From assembly GCA_902475455.1 (NCBI GenBank), contig CABRZO010000042.1, positions 1-14,465 of the forward strand: DNA of 14,465 nt. Direction: 5' to 3'. Below are positions 7,053 to 14,134 of this stretch, in pieces. Position 1 is the first letter of the stretch, and every line of letters begins with the position of its first letter. The translations under genes and the position numbers were made by a program. The stretch is from an uncultured Eubacteriales bacterium. GTDB lineage: Bacteria > Bacillota > Clostridia > Oscillospirales > Oscillospiraceae. Under the pieces are notes generated by a model. It was not told where the DNA came from and searched no databases. It saw nothing but the letters and a program-made list of their open reading frames with translations.

Positions 7053-7817
7053 GTGATTTCATTTGACCTGTCCCGCTGTGTGGGCTGTGGCAGCTGCGCC
7101 CGGGTATGTCCCATGGGCTATTTGACCCTGGAGGACAAGGTGCCCCAGGTGCGCCAGCGCCGGCGCTGCATCGAGTGCGGCCACTGTGTGGCCACCTGCC
7201 CCAAACAGGCGGTCTCCCTGACGGTGCCCGGTGAGGCGCTGTCCTGCCCGGCCCCGGAAAACGAGCTGGAACAACTGATGCTGCGCCGCCGGTCGGTGCG
7301 GCATTTCCGGACGGATCCCCCGCCCCGGGAGGTAATCCAGCGGGCACTGGATTTGGCGGAGTACGCCCCCAGCGGCAAAAACGCCCATCAGCACCGCTGG
7401 ACGGTGCTCTATGGACTGGAGGAGACGGAGAAGGTCACCGAAATGGCCCTGGAATTCTCCCAGCGCACCGGAGAGGCCAAGGAGCTGATCAAAATCAAGG
7501 CAGCAGGCACCAATCTATTGACCTGCGACGCCCCCTGCGTCATCATCGCCTGGTCCCCGGACGACGCCCTGAATCCGGTGGCGGACCCGGTACTGGCTCT
7601 GGCTCTGGTGGAACTGCAGCTCAACCGGGCAGGACTAGCCACCTGCTGGGGCGGCTACCTCAAACAGATTGCCCAGGCGGACCGGGATCTGAGCGCCTAT
7701 CTGGGCATTCCCGAGGGCGCCAATCTCCGCTGCGCTCTGATGGTGGGCTACGCCAAGGGAGAAAACTACCCCAACCAGCCCCCCAGGCCCAAGGCGGGCA
7801 TCCACTGGCTGGGATAA
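7053..7817 (+). CDS. Nitroreductase family flavoprotein with N-terminal 2[4Fe-4S] ferredoxin domain
   Basis: 254 aa from GTG 7053, with AAGGAGGG 7 bases upstream. Residues 1-60 are a bacterial-type ferredoxin with two CxxCxxCxxxCP motifs (C9-C12-C15-C19 and C39-C42-C45-C49), each predicted to hold a [4Fe-4S] cluster. Residues about 72-245 are the nitroreductase fold: the RRRSVR motif (78-83) contacts the FMN phosphate, with APSGKNAHQ (105-113) typical of this subgroup. The fusion lets the FMN site receive electrons from low-potential iron-sulfur carriers; such proteins are common in strict anaerobes. Physiological substrate (nitroaromatic, quinone, flavin or other) is unknown. It is monocistronic, between a divergent ktrBA promoter and a terminator. 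Confidence 0.92.
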   Translation: MISFDLSRCVGCGSCARVCPMGYLTLEDKVPQVRQRRRCIECGHCVATCPKQAVSLTVPGEALSCPAPENELEQLMLRRRSVRHFRTDPPPREVIQRALDLAEYAPSGKNAHQHRWTVLYGLEETEKVTEMALEFSQRTGEAKELIKIKAAGTNLLTCDAPCVIIAWSPDDALNPVADPVLALALVELQLNRAGLATCWGGYLKQIAQADRDLSAYLGIPEGANLRCALMVGYAKGENYPNQPPRPKAGIHWLG

Positions 7818-7829
7818 CCATTCGCAATG

Positions 7830-7863
7830 AAAAAGCGTGCCATATGATATGGCACGCTTTTTT
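7830..7863. terminator. Bidirectional terminator between nitroreductase gene and COG2426 gene
   Basis: A 14-bp stem pairs 7830-7843 with 7849-7862 around a 5-base loop, with T-runs on both strands (TTTTTT at 7858-7863; TTTTT on the minus strand at 7830-7834). Confidence 0.92.
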
Positions 7864-7869
7864 ACGCAA

Positions 7870-8349
7870 TCAACCAAAGAGAATGGCGCCCGCTCCGTAG
7901 GTGACAAAGGCCACCACGGCGCCGGCAATGATGACGCCCAGGGCAATGGCGGGAAACGCCTTTTTCAGCCGCATATTCAGCATGGCGGCCACCAGCGCGC
8001 CGGTCCAGGCGCCGGTGCCGGGCAGCGGAATGGCCACCAGGATTACCAAGCCCCAGAAGGCGTAGCGCTGCACGGTCTCAGACTTCTTGTCCGCCCGCTC
8101 CTTCAGCTTGGCCACAAGGTTGCCCAGCTTGGGGCTAATCCGCTCCATCCAGTCGAAGATCTTGCGGATAAAGATGATGATAAAGGGAACCGGAATCAGG
8201 TTTCCGATGACGGAAACCACAATGGCGACCCAAAGATCCAGCCCGTGGGCTGTGGCAATGGGAATGGCGCCCCGAAGCTCAATGACAGGCACCATGGAGA
8301 TCAGCAGCGTCATCAGCAGTTTGCCTGCCAAAGTGTTCCAAATGGTCAA
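7870..8349 (-). CDS. COG2426 small multidrug-export-type membrane protein
   Basis: 159 aa, with about four hydrophobic segments (8-24, 40-62, 98-124, 133-158). The family motifs ELRGAIP (24-30) and PLPGTGAWTG (108-117) identify the Sm_multidrug_ex family (PF06695, COG2426). The family name is historical and transport of drugs is poorly supported; the true role is unknown. The start is TTG 8349, chosen because GGGAGGA lies 6 bases upstream on the minus strand. It begins 66 bases after the argS stop with no terminator visible in between, so cotranscription with argS is likely. Confidence 0.88.
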   Translation of the reverse strand: MTIWNTLAGKLLMTLLISMVPVIELRGAIPIATAHGLDLWVAIVVSVIGNLIPVPFIIIFIRKIFDWMERISPKLGNLVAKLKERADKKSETVQRYAFWGLVILVAIPLPGTGAWTGALVAAMLNMRLKKAFPAIALGVIIAGAVVAFVTYGAGAILFG

Positions 8350-8355
8350 TCAAAT

Positions 8356-8362
8356 TCCTCCC
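8356..8362 (-). promoter_or_regulatory. Ribosome binding site for the TTG start at 8349
   Basis: GGGAGGA on the minus strand, 6 bases from TTG 8349. It decides the non-ATG start. Confidence 0.65.
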
Positions 8363-8415
8363 GCGGGCAAACAGTTGCCCTCTCTATTTTGTTTCCTCTC
8401 AAATATCCTGGCTTA

Positions 8416-10191
8416 TTACATCCGGTCCGGTGCGGAGAAGCCCAGCAGATCGATGGCGATCTCCAGCACATGCAGCACCAGCTGGATCAGGGTGACATAG
8501 GAGGCCTGCCGTGCCGAATCGGTCTCCTTCATGATGTTGCACTCGTTGTAGAACTGGTTGAACACGCCGGTCAGTTCATAGATAAAGTGGCACAGCTTGT
8601 TGGGAGCCTTCTGCTCGTAAGTCTGGTACACCGTCTCATTGAACTTGCTGAGGGCCAGCATCAGATCGGTTTCGCTCTTGCGGTCCGGGGTGAGAATGGT
8701 GCCCAGCTTGGCATCCGGGAAGGCGGCGCGGAACTTGTTCAGGATGGACTTGATCCGCACCATAGTATACATAATATAGGGGCCGGTATTACCCTCGAAG
8801 GCGGAGAAGCGATCCACATCGAAGATATAGTCCTTGGAAGGCTGGTTGCTCAGATCGCCGTACTTGATGGCGGCCAGGGCCACCTTCTCGGCAATGGTGC
8901 GCAGCTCCTCATCGGAGATGTTGCCGCTGGAGTTGGCCTTGGACTTCTCATAGACCGCGTCGGTGACCTCTTTCAGCAGGTACTCCAGCCGGAGCACGCC
9001 GCCCTCTCTGGTCTTGAAGGGCTTGCCGTCCTTGCCGTTCATGGTGCCGAAGCCGATGTGCTCCAGGGAGCATTTGTCCCGATCCACCAGTCCGGTCTTA
9101 TAGGCGCAGCGGAATACCCGGACGAAGTGGAGTTCCTGGCGCTTGTCGGTCAGGTAGATGATCCGGTCCGGATCAAAGTCCTGGCGGCGCTGGACAATGG
9201 TGGCCAGGTCGGTGGTCTCATACTGGGCAGCACCGTCGCTCTTAAGGATCAAGCAGGGGGGCACTTCCACCTTGTCCCCTTCCTCTGCCACGTCCACCAC
9301 CAGGGCGCCGTCGGACAGATAGGCATGGCCGTCGGCCTTCATCTGCTCCACCATGGCGGGGATATAGGGCTGGGCGTCGCTCTCCCCCATCCAGAGGTCA
9401 AAGCTCACGTCCAGCTTCTCATAGTTGCGCTTCAGGTCTGAGACGGAAACATTGATGATATGCTTCCACAGGGCCCGATAACCGGGACGGCCCGCCTGGA
9501 GCTCCGCCGTGGCCGCCTGGGCCGCCGCCTTAAAGACCTCGTCGGCCTTGGACTTCTTGGAGGCACAAGGATAGATCTCCTCCAGATCGGAGATGGTGAA
9601 GGGGGGCTCTTCCGGATAGCCCTCGGTGATGGCCGGGTCAAAATAGGGCAGATCCGGCTGACGCTCCTTCAGCTCGGTGATGATCTGGCCAATCTGAAGG
9701 CCCCAGTCGCCCAGGTGAACGTCGCCCACCACCTTGTGGCCCATAAACCGGGCGGTGCGCTTGATGGACTCGCCGATAACTGCGCTGCGGAGATGGCCCA
9801 CATGCAGGGGCTTGGCCACATTGGGGCCGCCGTAGTCCACCACGATGGACAGGGGCTCCTTCACCTGCTCCACACCGCAGCGGGGATCGGCGTTCATGGT
9901 GTTCATGAGCCCCGCCAAAAAGTCGCCGCTGACGTCCAGGTTGATGAAGCCGGGCTTGACCATCTCCACTTTGGAGAACATCTCGTCCCCGGCCATCTGA
10001 TCCACTACCGCCTGGGCAATCATGAAGGGGGCCTTATGATACTGCTTGGCCCCGGCCATGGCGCCGTTGCACTGGTACTGGCACAGGTCAGGCCGATTGG
10101 ACACGGTGACCTGACCCAGGGAGGCGTCATAGCCCGCCGCCTCAAAGGCCTGGCACACTCGCTCAGAAATCAAATCAATGATCTTTTCCAT
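8416..10191 (-). CDS. argS: Arginyl-tRNA synthetase
   Basis: 591 aa, a usual length for the family (about 550-590). It charges tRNA-Arg with arginine in the cytoplasm. N-terminal Add-1 domain at about 1-105. Class I catalytic core with PNVAKPLHVGHLRSA (123-137), whose HVGH at 130-133 is the HIGH motif. KPFKTREGG (390-398) is the degenerate KMSKS equivalent usual in ArgRS. The C-terminal DALR anticodon-binding domain (about 465-591) ends in the typical LLGFSAPDRM. Start: ATG 10191 gives the family N-terminus and has AAGG about 8 bases upstream; the frame stays open further upstream to 10323 but that stretch spans the promoter and is not coding. Read from a consensus promoter divergent from gltX. 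The COG2426 gene follows. Confidence 0.97.
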   Translation of the reverse strand: MEKIIDLISERVCQAFEAAGYDASLGQVTVSNRPDLCQYQCNGAMAGAKQYHKAPFMIAQAVVDQMAGDEMFSKVEMVKPGFINLDVSGDFLAGLMNTMNADPRCGVEQVKEPLSIVVDYGGPNVAKPLHVGHLRSAVIGESIKRTARFMGHKVVGDVHLGDWGLQIGQIITELKERQPDLPYFDPAITEGYPEEPPFTISDLEEIYPCASKKSKADEVFKAAAQAATAELQAGRPGYRALWKHIINVSVSDLKRNYEKLDVSFDLWMGESDAQPYIPAMVEQMKADGHAYLSDGALVVDVAEEGDKVEVPPCLILKSDGAAQYETTDLATIVQRRQDFDPDRIIYLTDKRQELHFVRVFRCAYKTGLVDRDKCSLEHIGFGTMNGKDGKPFKTREGGVLRLEYLLKEVTDAVYEKSKANSSGNISDEELRTIAEKVALAAIKYGDLSNQPSKDYIFDVDRFSAFEGNTGPYIMYTMVRIKSILNKFRAAFPDAKLGTILTPDRKSETDLMLALSKFNETVYQTYEQKAPNKLCHFIYELTGVFNQFYNECNIMKETDSARQASYVTLIQLVLHVLEIAIDLLGFSAPDRM

Positions 10192-10227
10192 AAAAAAGAT
10201 ACCTTCCCATTTTACAAATTCGTATAT

Positions 10228-10256
10228 ATTATAGTGGAAGCGAAATAACGTGTCAA
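10228..10256 (-). promoter_or_regulatory. Consensus sigma-A promoter for argS
   Basis: On the minus strand, TTGACA (10251-10256), a 17-base spacer and TATAAT (10228-10233): a perfect consensus. Transcription should begin near 10221, leaving a leader of about 30 bases before ATG 10191. There is no room for a T-box. Confidence 0.92.
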
Positions 10257-10257
10257 C

Positions 10258-10286
10258 TTGACTTTTCCACCCGAAAAAAATACAAT
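10258..10286 (+). promoter_or_regulatory. Sigma-A promoter for gltX
   Basis: TTGACT (10258-10263), a 17-base spacer and TACAAT (10281-10286). Transcription should begin near 10293, giving a leader of about 24 bases. Its -35 box lies one base from the -35 box of the argS promoter on the other strand. Confidence 0.88.
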
Positions 10287-10316
10287 ATGGGTACTTAATT
10301 TTGGAGGTATTTTGCC

Positions 10317-11870
10317 ATGGCACTGGATTACCAATGGTTTGAAGAGATGGAGGCCCGGATCCCCCACGGCGAAGTCCGCACCCGGTTTGCCCCCTCCCCC
10401 ACCGGCTATATGCATGTGGGTAATTTGCGCACCGCCCTTTACACCTATCTGATCGCCCGTCACGCAGGAGGCAAGTTTATTCTGCGCATTGAGGACACCG
10501 ATCAGAAGCGGAAGGTAGAGGACGCGGTGGAGGTCATCAAGCGCACCATGGACGCCTGCGGTCTGGACTACGACGAAGGTCCTGACGTGGGTGGCCCGGT
10601 GGCTCCCTATGTGCAGACTGAGCGGATGGGCTACTACAAGAAGTACGCCGAGCTGCTGATTGAAAAGGGCTGCGCCTATCGCTGCTTCTGCTCCGAGGAA
10701 CGGCTGGCCCAGCTCCACGAGACCGACCCCAACGCCAAGTATGACCGGCACTGTCTGAATCTGTCCCAGGAGGAGATTGAGGCCAAGCTGGCCGCCGGGG
10801 AGCCCTATGTAATCCGTCAGAAGATTCCCGAGGGCACCACCACCTTCCACGACGCGGTCTATGGAGACATCACTGTGGACAACGCGGATCTGGAAGATCA
10901 GATCCTGTTGAAGAGCGATGGGCTGCCCACCTACAACTTCGCCAACGTCATTGACGACCACCTGATGGGCATCACCCATGTGGTACGGGGCAGCGAGTAT
11001 CTGTCCTCCTCCCCCAAGTATAACCTGCTCTATGAGGCCTTCGGTTGGGAGATCCCCACCTATGTCCACTGCGCCAGCGTTATGATCGACGCCAAGGAGA
11101 CCGATCCGGAGACCGGCGAGGTCCGGGACGTGGTTCGCAAGATGTCCAAGCGTCACGGGGACCCCTCCTATGAGGATCTGGTGAAGATGGGCTATCTCTC
11201 CTCCGCCATTGTCAACTATGTCACCCTGCTGGGCTGGAGCCCCAAAGGCGAGCTGGCGGAGCAGGAGTTTTTCACCATGCCGGAGCTGATTGCCGCCTTT
11301 GACATCGCCGGCATCTCCAAGAGCCCCTCCGCCTTCAACCTGGAGAAGCTCAACTATTTCAACGCCAATTATATCCGGGCCCTGACTCCGGAGCAGTTCG
11401 CTCCCCTGGCGGAGCCCTATATCCGCTCCGCTGTTCCGGACACCTCCATGGATGCCGGGCTCATCGCCGCCCTGGTCCAGGGCCGGATCAACACCCTGAC
11501 CGAGATCCCCGGCATGGTAGACTTCTTCGCCCAGCTGCCGGAGTACAGTGTGGATCTGTACACCAACAAGAAAAACAAGCTCACCCCCGAGTCCTCCAAG
11601 GCCATTCTGGAGCGGGAGCTGGCGGCCCTGGAGGCCATCGGCGACTGGAGCTATGACACCATCCACGATGCCCTCTACGGTCTAGCCGAGGAGATGGCTG
11701 AGGCCGAGGGCGCCAAGCTCAACAAGATGGTGGGCAAGGTGATGTGGCCCATCCGCATCGCCGCCGCCGGCAAGTCCGTCACCCCCGGCGGCGCCGTGGA
11801 GATCTGCCAGGTGCTGGGTAAGGAAGAAACTCTCCGCCGGGCCAGGCTGGGCCTGGAGAAACTGGCGTAA
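10317..11870 (+). CDS. gltX: Glutamyl-tRNA synthetase
   Basis: 517 aa class I synthetase that charges tRNA-Glu, and in many Firmicutes also tRNA-Gln as substrate for GatCAB. RTRFAPSPTG (21-30) is followed by HVGN (33-36), a variant of the HIGH/HIGG motif. KMSKRHGD (275-282) is the KMSKS loop. C123-F-C125 and C146 may form the structural zinc site. The C-terminal half (about 340-517) is the helical anticodon-binding region. The stretch before KMSKR (about 258-273, rich in Asp/Glu/Thr) looks longer than in E. coli-type enzymes. ATG 10317 has GGAGG 9 bases upstream. Read divergently from argS. The NUDIX gene begins on the base after its TAA. Discriminating versus non-discriminating type cannot be decided by eye. 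Confidence 0.96.
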   Translation: MALDYQWFEEMEARIPHGEVRTRFAPSPTGYMHVGNLRTALYTYLIARHAGGKFILRIEDTDQKRKVEDAVEVIKRTMDACGLDYDEGPDVGGPVAPYVQTERMGYYKKYAELLIEKGCAYRCFCSEERLAQLHETDPNAKYDRHCLNLSQEEIEAKLAAGEPYVIRQKIPEGTTTFHDAVYGDITVDNADLEDQILLKSDGLPTYNFANVIDDHLMGITHVVRGSEYLSSSPKYNLLYEAFGWEIPTYVHCASVMIDAKETDPETGEVRDVVRKMSKRHGDPSYEDLVKMGYLSSAIVNYVTLLGWSPKGELAEQEFFTMPELIAAFDIAGISKSPSAFNLEKLNYFNANYIRALTPEQFAPLAEPYIRSAVPDTSMDAGLIAALVQGRINTLTEIPGMVDFFAQLPEYSVDLYTNKKNKLTPESSKAILERELAALEAIGDWSYDTIHDALYGLAEEMAEAEGAKLNKMVGKVMWPIRIAAAGKSVTPGGAVEICQVLGKEETLRRARLGLEKLA

Positions 11871-12326
11871 ATGGACCGATCTGAACGGGCCATCTTCACC
11901 AACCTGTGTATGATCTCCGATGGCCGGGGCAATGTGCTGGTCCAGGACCGGCACGCCGCCGACTGGCCCGGGGTCACCTTCCCCGGAGGACATGTGGAGC
12001 CCGGGGAGTCCTTTACCGCCTCGGTGATTCGTGAAGTCCAAGAGGAAACCGGACTCACCATCAAAAGTCCAAAACTGTGCGGCATCAAGCAGTTTCAGAC
12101 GGAGCAGGGGGAGCGCTATGTGGTGCTCCTCTACCGTGCCAACCAATACTCCGGCACTCTGACCTCCTCCGAAGAGGGAGAGGTCTTTTGGGCCCGGCGC
12201 AGTGACCTGGGCCGCTACCAGTTGCCCGCAGATTTTGAGGACCTGCTGAAGGTATTTGAGTCCGAGGACCTCAACGAGTTCTATTATGACCGGGATGGAG
12301 AAGATTGGACCCATACCCTGCTATAA
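11871..12326 (+). CDS. NUDIX hydrolase (MutT/8-oxo-dGTP diphosphatase-like)
   Basis: 151 aa. A complete Nudix box lies at 40-62: G40, E46, then R54-E55-V-Q-E58-E59-T-G61-L, matching Gx5Ex7REUXEEXGU. These acidic residues bind Mg2+ for hydrolysis of a nucleoside diphosphate linked to another group. The overall layout (PGVTFPGGHVEPGES) resembles MutT/YtkD-type 8-oxo-dGTP diphosphatases, but the substrate cannot be assigned from the motif. ATG 11871 follows the gltX TAA with no gap, with GGAGAA about 11 bases upstream inside gltX. It is therefore translated in the gltX operon, and a strong terminator follows. Confidence 0.93.
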   Translation: MDRSERAIFTNLCMISDGRGNVLVQDRHAADWPGVTFPGGHVEPGESFTASVIREVQEETGLTIKSPKLCGIKQFQTEQGERYVVLLYRANQYSGTLTSSEEGEVFWARRSDLGRYQLPADFEDLLKVFESEDLNEFYYDRDGEDWTHTLL

Positions 12327-12335
12327 AAACACTTG

Positions 12336-12377
12336 AACCCCGCTGGCAAATTCCCATGAATTTGCCAGCGGGGTTTT
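12336..12377 (+). terminator. Terminator of the gltX-NUDIX operon
   Basis: A perfect 18-bp stem pairs 12336-12353 with 12358-12375 around a CCAT loop, ending in TTTT (12374-12377). The minus-strand T-run is poor, so it acts mainly on plus-strand transcripts. Confidence 0.9.
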
Positions 12378-12494
12378 CGTCATGGTTTTTCGGGAAAATA
12401 CACACGCTCACGCATGACTTGTAGAGAGCTGTTTTCTGCCCATGAAGCTGCCCCAAAGATTGGGGGCCCTGCTGTCCAAGCCAGCTGGCCGCAC

Positions 12495-12521
12495 AAGAAA
12501 AAGCTATTTAACCAAATTGCT
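12495..12521 (-). terminator. Weak candidate terminator after the TrxR-like gene
   Basis: On the minus strand, an AT-rich hairpin (12502-12521: 3 bp, one mismatch, then about 4 bp, loop GGTT) is followed by TTTTTCTT. Low stability. The remaining interval 12378-12494 shows only short GC palindromes and no gene. Confidence 0.35.
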
Positions 12522-12534
12522 GATTTAACGGTCA

Positions 12535-13431
12535 TTACATGGCGGCGTTGATGGCCGCAATGGCGCCGTCAGATACGGCAGTAGCCACCTGCCGCACCTG
12601 TTTCACCCGGATATCTCCAGCAGCGTAGACGCCGGGGATCCCGGTCTCCATCTTCTCGTTGGTGGGGATATAGCCATCCTCCAACGCAAGCTCCGTATAG
12701 AGCGCCGTATTGGGAGTCACTCCGGCGTAGACGAAAATACCGCAGCCGGGATCTTCCACGCTCTCAATGGTGCCGTCCTGTTCATTGGCGATCTCCAGCC
12801 GTTCCACCTGGTCCTGACCGTAGACCGCATGGAGGCGGGAGGCCAGGCGCAGGGAGATATTCCCGGCAGCGGCCACCTTCTGGCGGAATTCGGCAATGCA
12901 ACCCAGCTGATCTTCAAAGTGGATGATGGTCAAATGCTTGGCAAAGGAAGCCAGATACAGGGCTTCCTTTACAGCCCCATCGGCGCCACCTACCACATAG
13001 ATGTTCTTGCCGGCATAGGCTGCACCGTCCCGGGCGGCATTCATGCCCATCCCCTTGCCGGCCAGCTCCGCCTCACCAGGAATGCCCAGTTTCCGGGGCG
13101 TGCCGCCGTTGGCCAGAATGATTCGTCTGGCCTCATAGGTACCCTTGTCGGTGGTGACGGTCTTGACCTCCCCTGTCAACGTCACTCCAGTGACATCGGC
13201 ATAGACGATCTCCACACCGGCCTGAAGCGCCTGCTCTTTCATACGGGTGGCAAAGGTGGCTCCGGTTTCCTGCCGCTCAATGGCAGTGTAGTGGGTGACG
13301 GTGGAAACCTTACCGATGATACCGCCCACCTGGTCCTTTTCCAGAACCAAAGCACGCTTTCCACGGCTGACTGCATAAATACCTGCACTGATGCCCGCAG
13401 GACCCGCTCCAATGATGATAATGTCGTACAT
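12535..13431 (-). CDS. Thioredoxin reductase-like FAD oxidoreductase lacking the redox CxxC
   Basis: 298 aa with the two-domain TrxR layout. FAD-binding GAGPAGISAGIYA (8-20) begins the first part. An inserted pyridine-nucleotide domain (about 112-240) carries GGADGAVKEALYL (148-160). The second FAD motif is AAGDIRVKQVRQVATAVSDG (270-289). In true TrxR the central domain carries a CATC-type redox pair just before the DG; here the same place reads M-N131-A-A-R134-D-G, so both cysteines are absent. The HRR motif that reads the NADPH 2'-phosphate is H171-F-E173. The protein therefore should not reduce thioredoxin through the normal dithiol, and NADPH preference is doubtful. An NADH- or ferredoxin-linked reductase is possible; this is inference. 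ATG 13431 has AAAGGAAG about 9 bases upstream. Single gene with its own promoter near 13560. Confidence 0.88.
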   Translation of the reverse strand: MYDIIIIGAGPAGISAGIYAVSRGKRALVLEKDQVGGIIGKVSTVTHYTAIERQETGATFATRMKEQALQAGVEIVYADVTGVTLTGEVKTVTTDKGTYEARRIILANGGTPRKLGIPGEAELAGKGMGMNAARDGAAYAGKNIYVVGGADGAVKEALYLASFAKHLTIIHFEDQLGCIAEFRQKVAAAGNISLRLASRLHAVYGQDQVERLEIANEQDGTIESVEDPGCGIFVYAGVTPNTALYTELALEDGYIPTNEKMETGIPGVYAAGDIRVKQVRQVATAVSDGAIAAINAAM

Positions 13432-13558
13432 AGTGATGCGCTTCCTTTCTTTGATTCTGCCGTAAAGGGTGGGAACAGATGCATCGGCACTGATCCGTGT
13501 TGCTCAAAACTTCATGAAATCCCAGGATGATTTGCATGTCGTTTCTTTGTATGGCTAG

Positions 13559-13587
13559 ATTATAACCCACTCTGTCGATAAAATAAA
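13559..13587 (-). promoter_or_regulatory. Candidate sigma-A promoter for the TrxR-like gene
   Basis: On the minus strand, TATAAT at 13559-13564 is a perfect -10, with a weak TTTATT -35 at 17-base spacing (13582-13587). Transcription would begin near 13552, giving an unusually long leader of about 120 bases before ATG 13431. I see no convincing riboswitch fold in that leader. Confidence 0.55.
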
Positions 13588-13595
13588 ATGAAGAA

Positions 13596-13612
13596 TTATT
13601 ATGCGACAATAA
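13596..13612. promoter_or_regulatory. Imperfect AT-rich palindrome, possible operator
   Basis: TTATT-N7-AATAA, with six of eight base pairs symmetric about 13604. It lies about 50 bases upstream of the predicted start of the TrxR-like transcript, an activator-like position. It could be chance in an AT-rich intergenic stretch. Confidence 0.25.
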
Positions 13613-13694
13613 GCTGAAATAATAGATCATCTGTCAGACCCAACCTTGACAGCAGGACACCGAAGACACCCCATCATACCCGCTCCTGCCGCTG

Positions 13695-13724
13695 AAAATC
13701 AGGCTGTCTAAAGCTTACACAGCC
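13695..13724 (-). terminator. Candidate terminator overlapping the stop of the DUF454 gene
   Basis: On the minus strand, a GGCTGT/ACAGCC stem (13719-13724 with 13702-13707) has an inner TAA/TTA pairing that includes the stop codon, followed by TGATTTTC. The T-run is short, so strength is uncertain. Confidence 0.45.
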
Positions 13725-14134
13725 GCATCCTCCCGCAGGAGCGATTCATGCTGCTCCGGCCGGTAGGTCTTGACGCCCACCAGGAAGTAAATAATATGGA
13801 AGATCCATACGCCGGCAAGTATCATGCAGGGGATGTAAATGCCCCGCCAAAACATCATGGTAAAGCCGAAGGACATCAACAGCGTCACCGTAATCATGAC
13901 ACGAATTTTTGTGGTCCAGGTCATTCCTTTGCCTTTGACATAGCTCTCCAGATTTTTCTTGTACAGCTTTGTATTGGTAAACCAATGGTGCAGCCGTTCT
14001 GAACTTCTGGCAAAACTCACCGCTGCCAGCAGCAGGAACGGAAAGGCCGGCAGCATGGGAAGCACCGCGCCCACTGCTCCCAACGCTACACCCAGGCATC
14101 CAAGCATCATCCAAAGAATCCGTTTAATGTTCAT
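13715..14134 (-). CDS. DUF454 (YbaN-like) inner membrane protein
   Basis: 139 aa from ATG 14134. Hydrophobic segments lie at about 7-40, 77-97 and 99-120. LPMLPAFPFLLLAAVSFARSS (25-45) is the DUF454 signature (LP-LPT-PFLLLAA-CF-RSS). Function is unknown in this family. The start at 14134 has GGAG 7 bases upstream. A further in-frame ATG at 14179 would overlap the preceding gene much more and adds a non-family basic stretch. Its first 11 bases overlap the 3' end of the YgbA-type gene, implying translational coupling. A weak terminator covers its stop codon. The local GC looks lower than in the rest of the window. Confidence 0.85.
   Translation of the reverse strand: MNIKRILWMMLGCLGVALGAVGAVLPMLPAFPFLLLAAVSFARSSERLHHWFTNTKLYKKNLESYVKGKGMTWTTKIRVMITVTLLMSFGFTMMFWRGIYIPCMILAGVWIFHIIYFLVGVKTYRPEQHESLLREDAAV

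Larger units (their letters stand above)
13432..13714. other. Intergenic region upstream of the TrxR-like gene
   Basis: 283 bases without a convincing gene and the most AT-rich part of the window. It holds the TATAAT promoter near 13560, the AT palindrome at 13596-13612 and, at its right end, the terminator of the DUF454 gene. A short frame on the minus strand beginning near 13525 (MQIILGFHEV...) has no ribosome site and I do not call it. Confidence 0.6.

Noticed and set aside
8365..8380. GGGCAA-ACAG-TTGCCC hairpin between argS and the COG2426 gene as a terminator
   Set aside because: On the minus strand no T-run follows, and it lies directly ahead of a ribosome site; at most a minor mRNA structure.
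7837..9441. Very long plus-strand open frame (over 500 codons) antisense to COG2426 and argS
   Set aside because: It is His/Gly/Gln-rich without recognisable domains and lies opposite a certain argS; it is a product of GC-rich codon bias.
10192..10323. Open N-terminal extension of argS upstream of 10191
   Set aside because: It runs through both divergent promoters and the gltX ribosome site and does not resemble ArgRS; the family N-terminus begins at 10191.
10212..11666. 484-codon minus-strand open frame opposite gltX
   Set aside because: Antisense shadow of gltX with Gly/Val/Leu-rich low-complexity translation; it also covers both divergent promoters.
13310..13630. Minus-strand frame across the leader and start of the TrxR-like gene (includes MQIILGFHEV...)
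   Set aside because: No ribosome site, no family resemblance, and most of it overlaps the flavoprotein gene in another frame.
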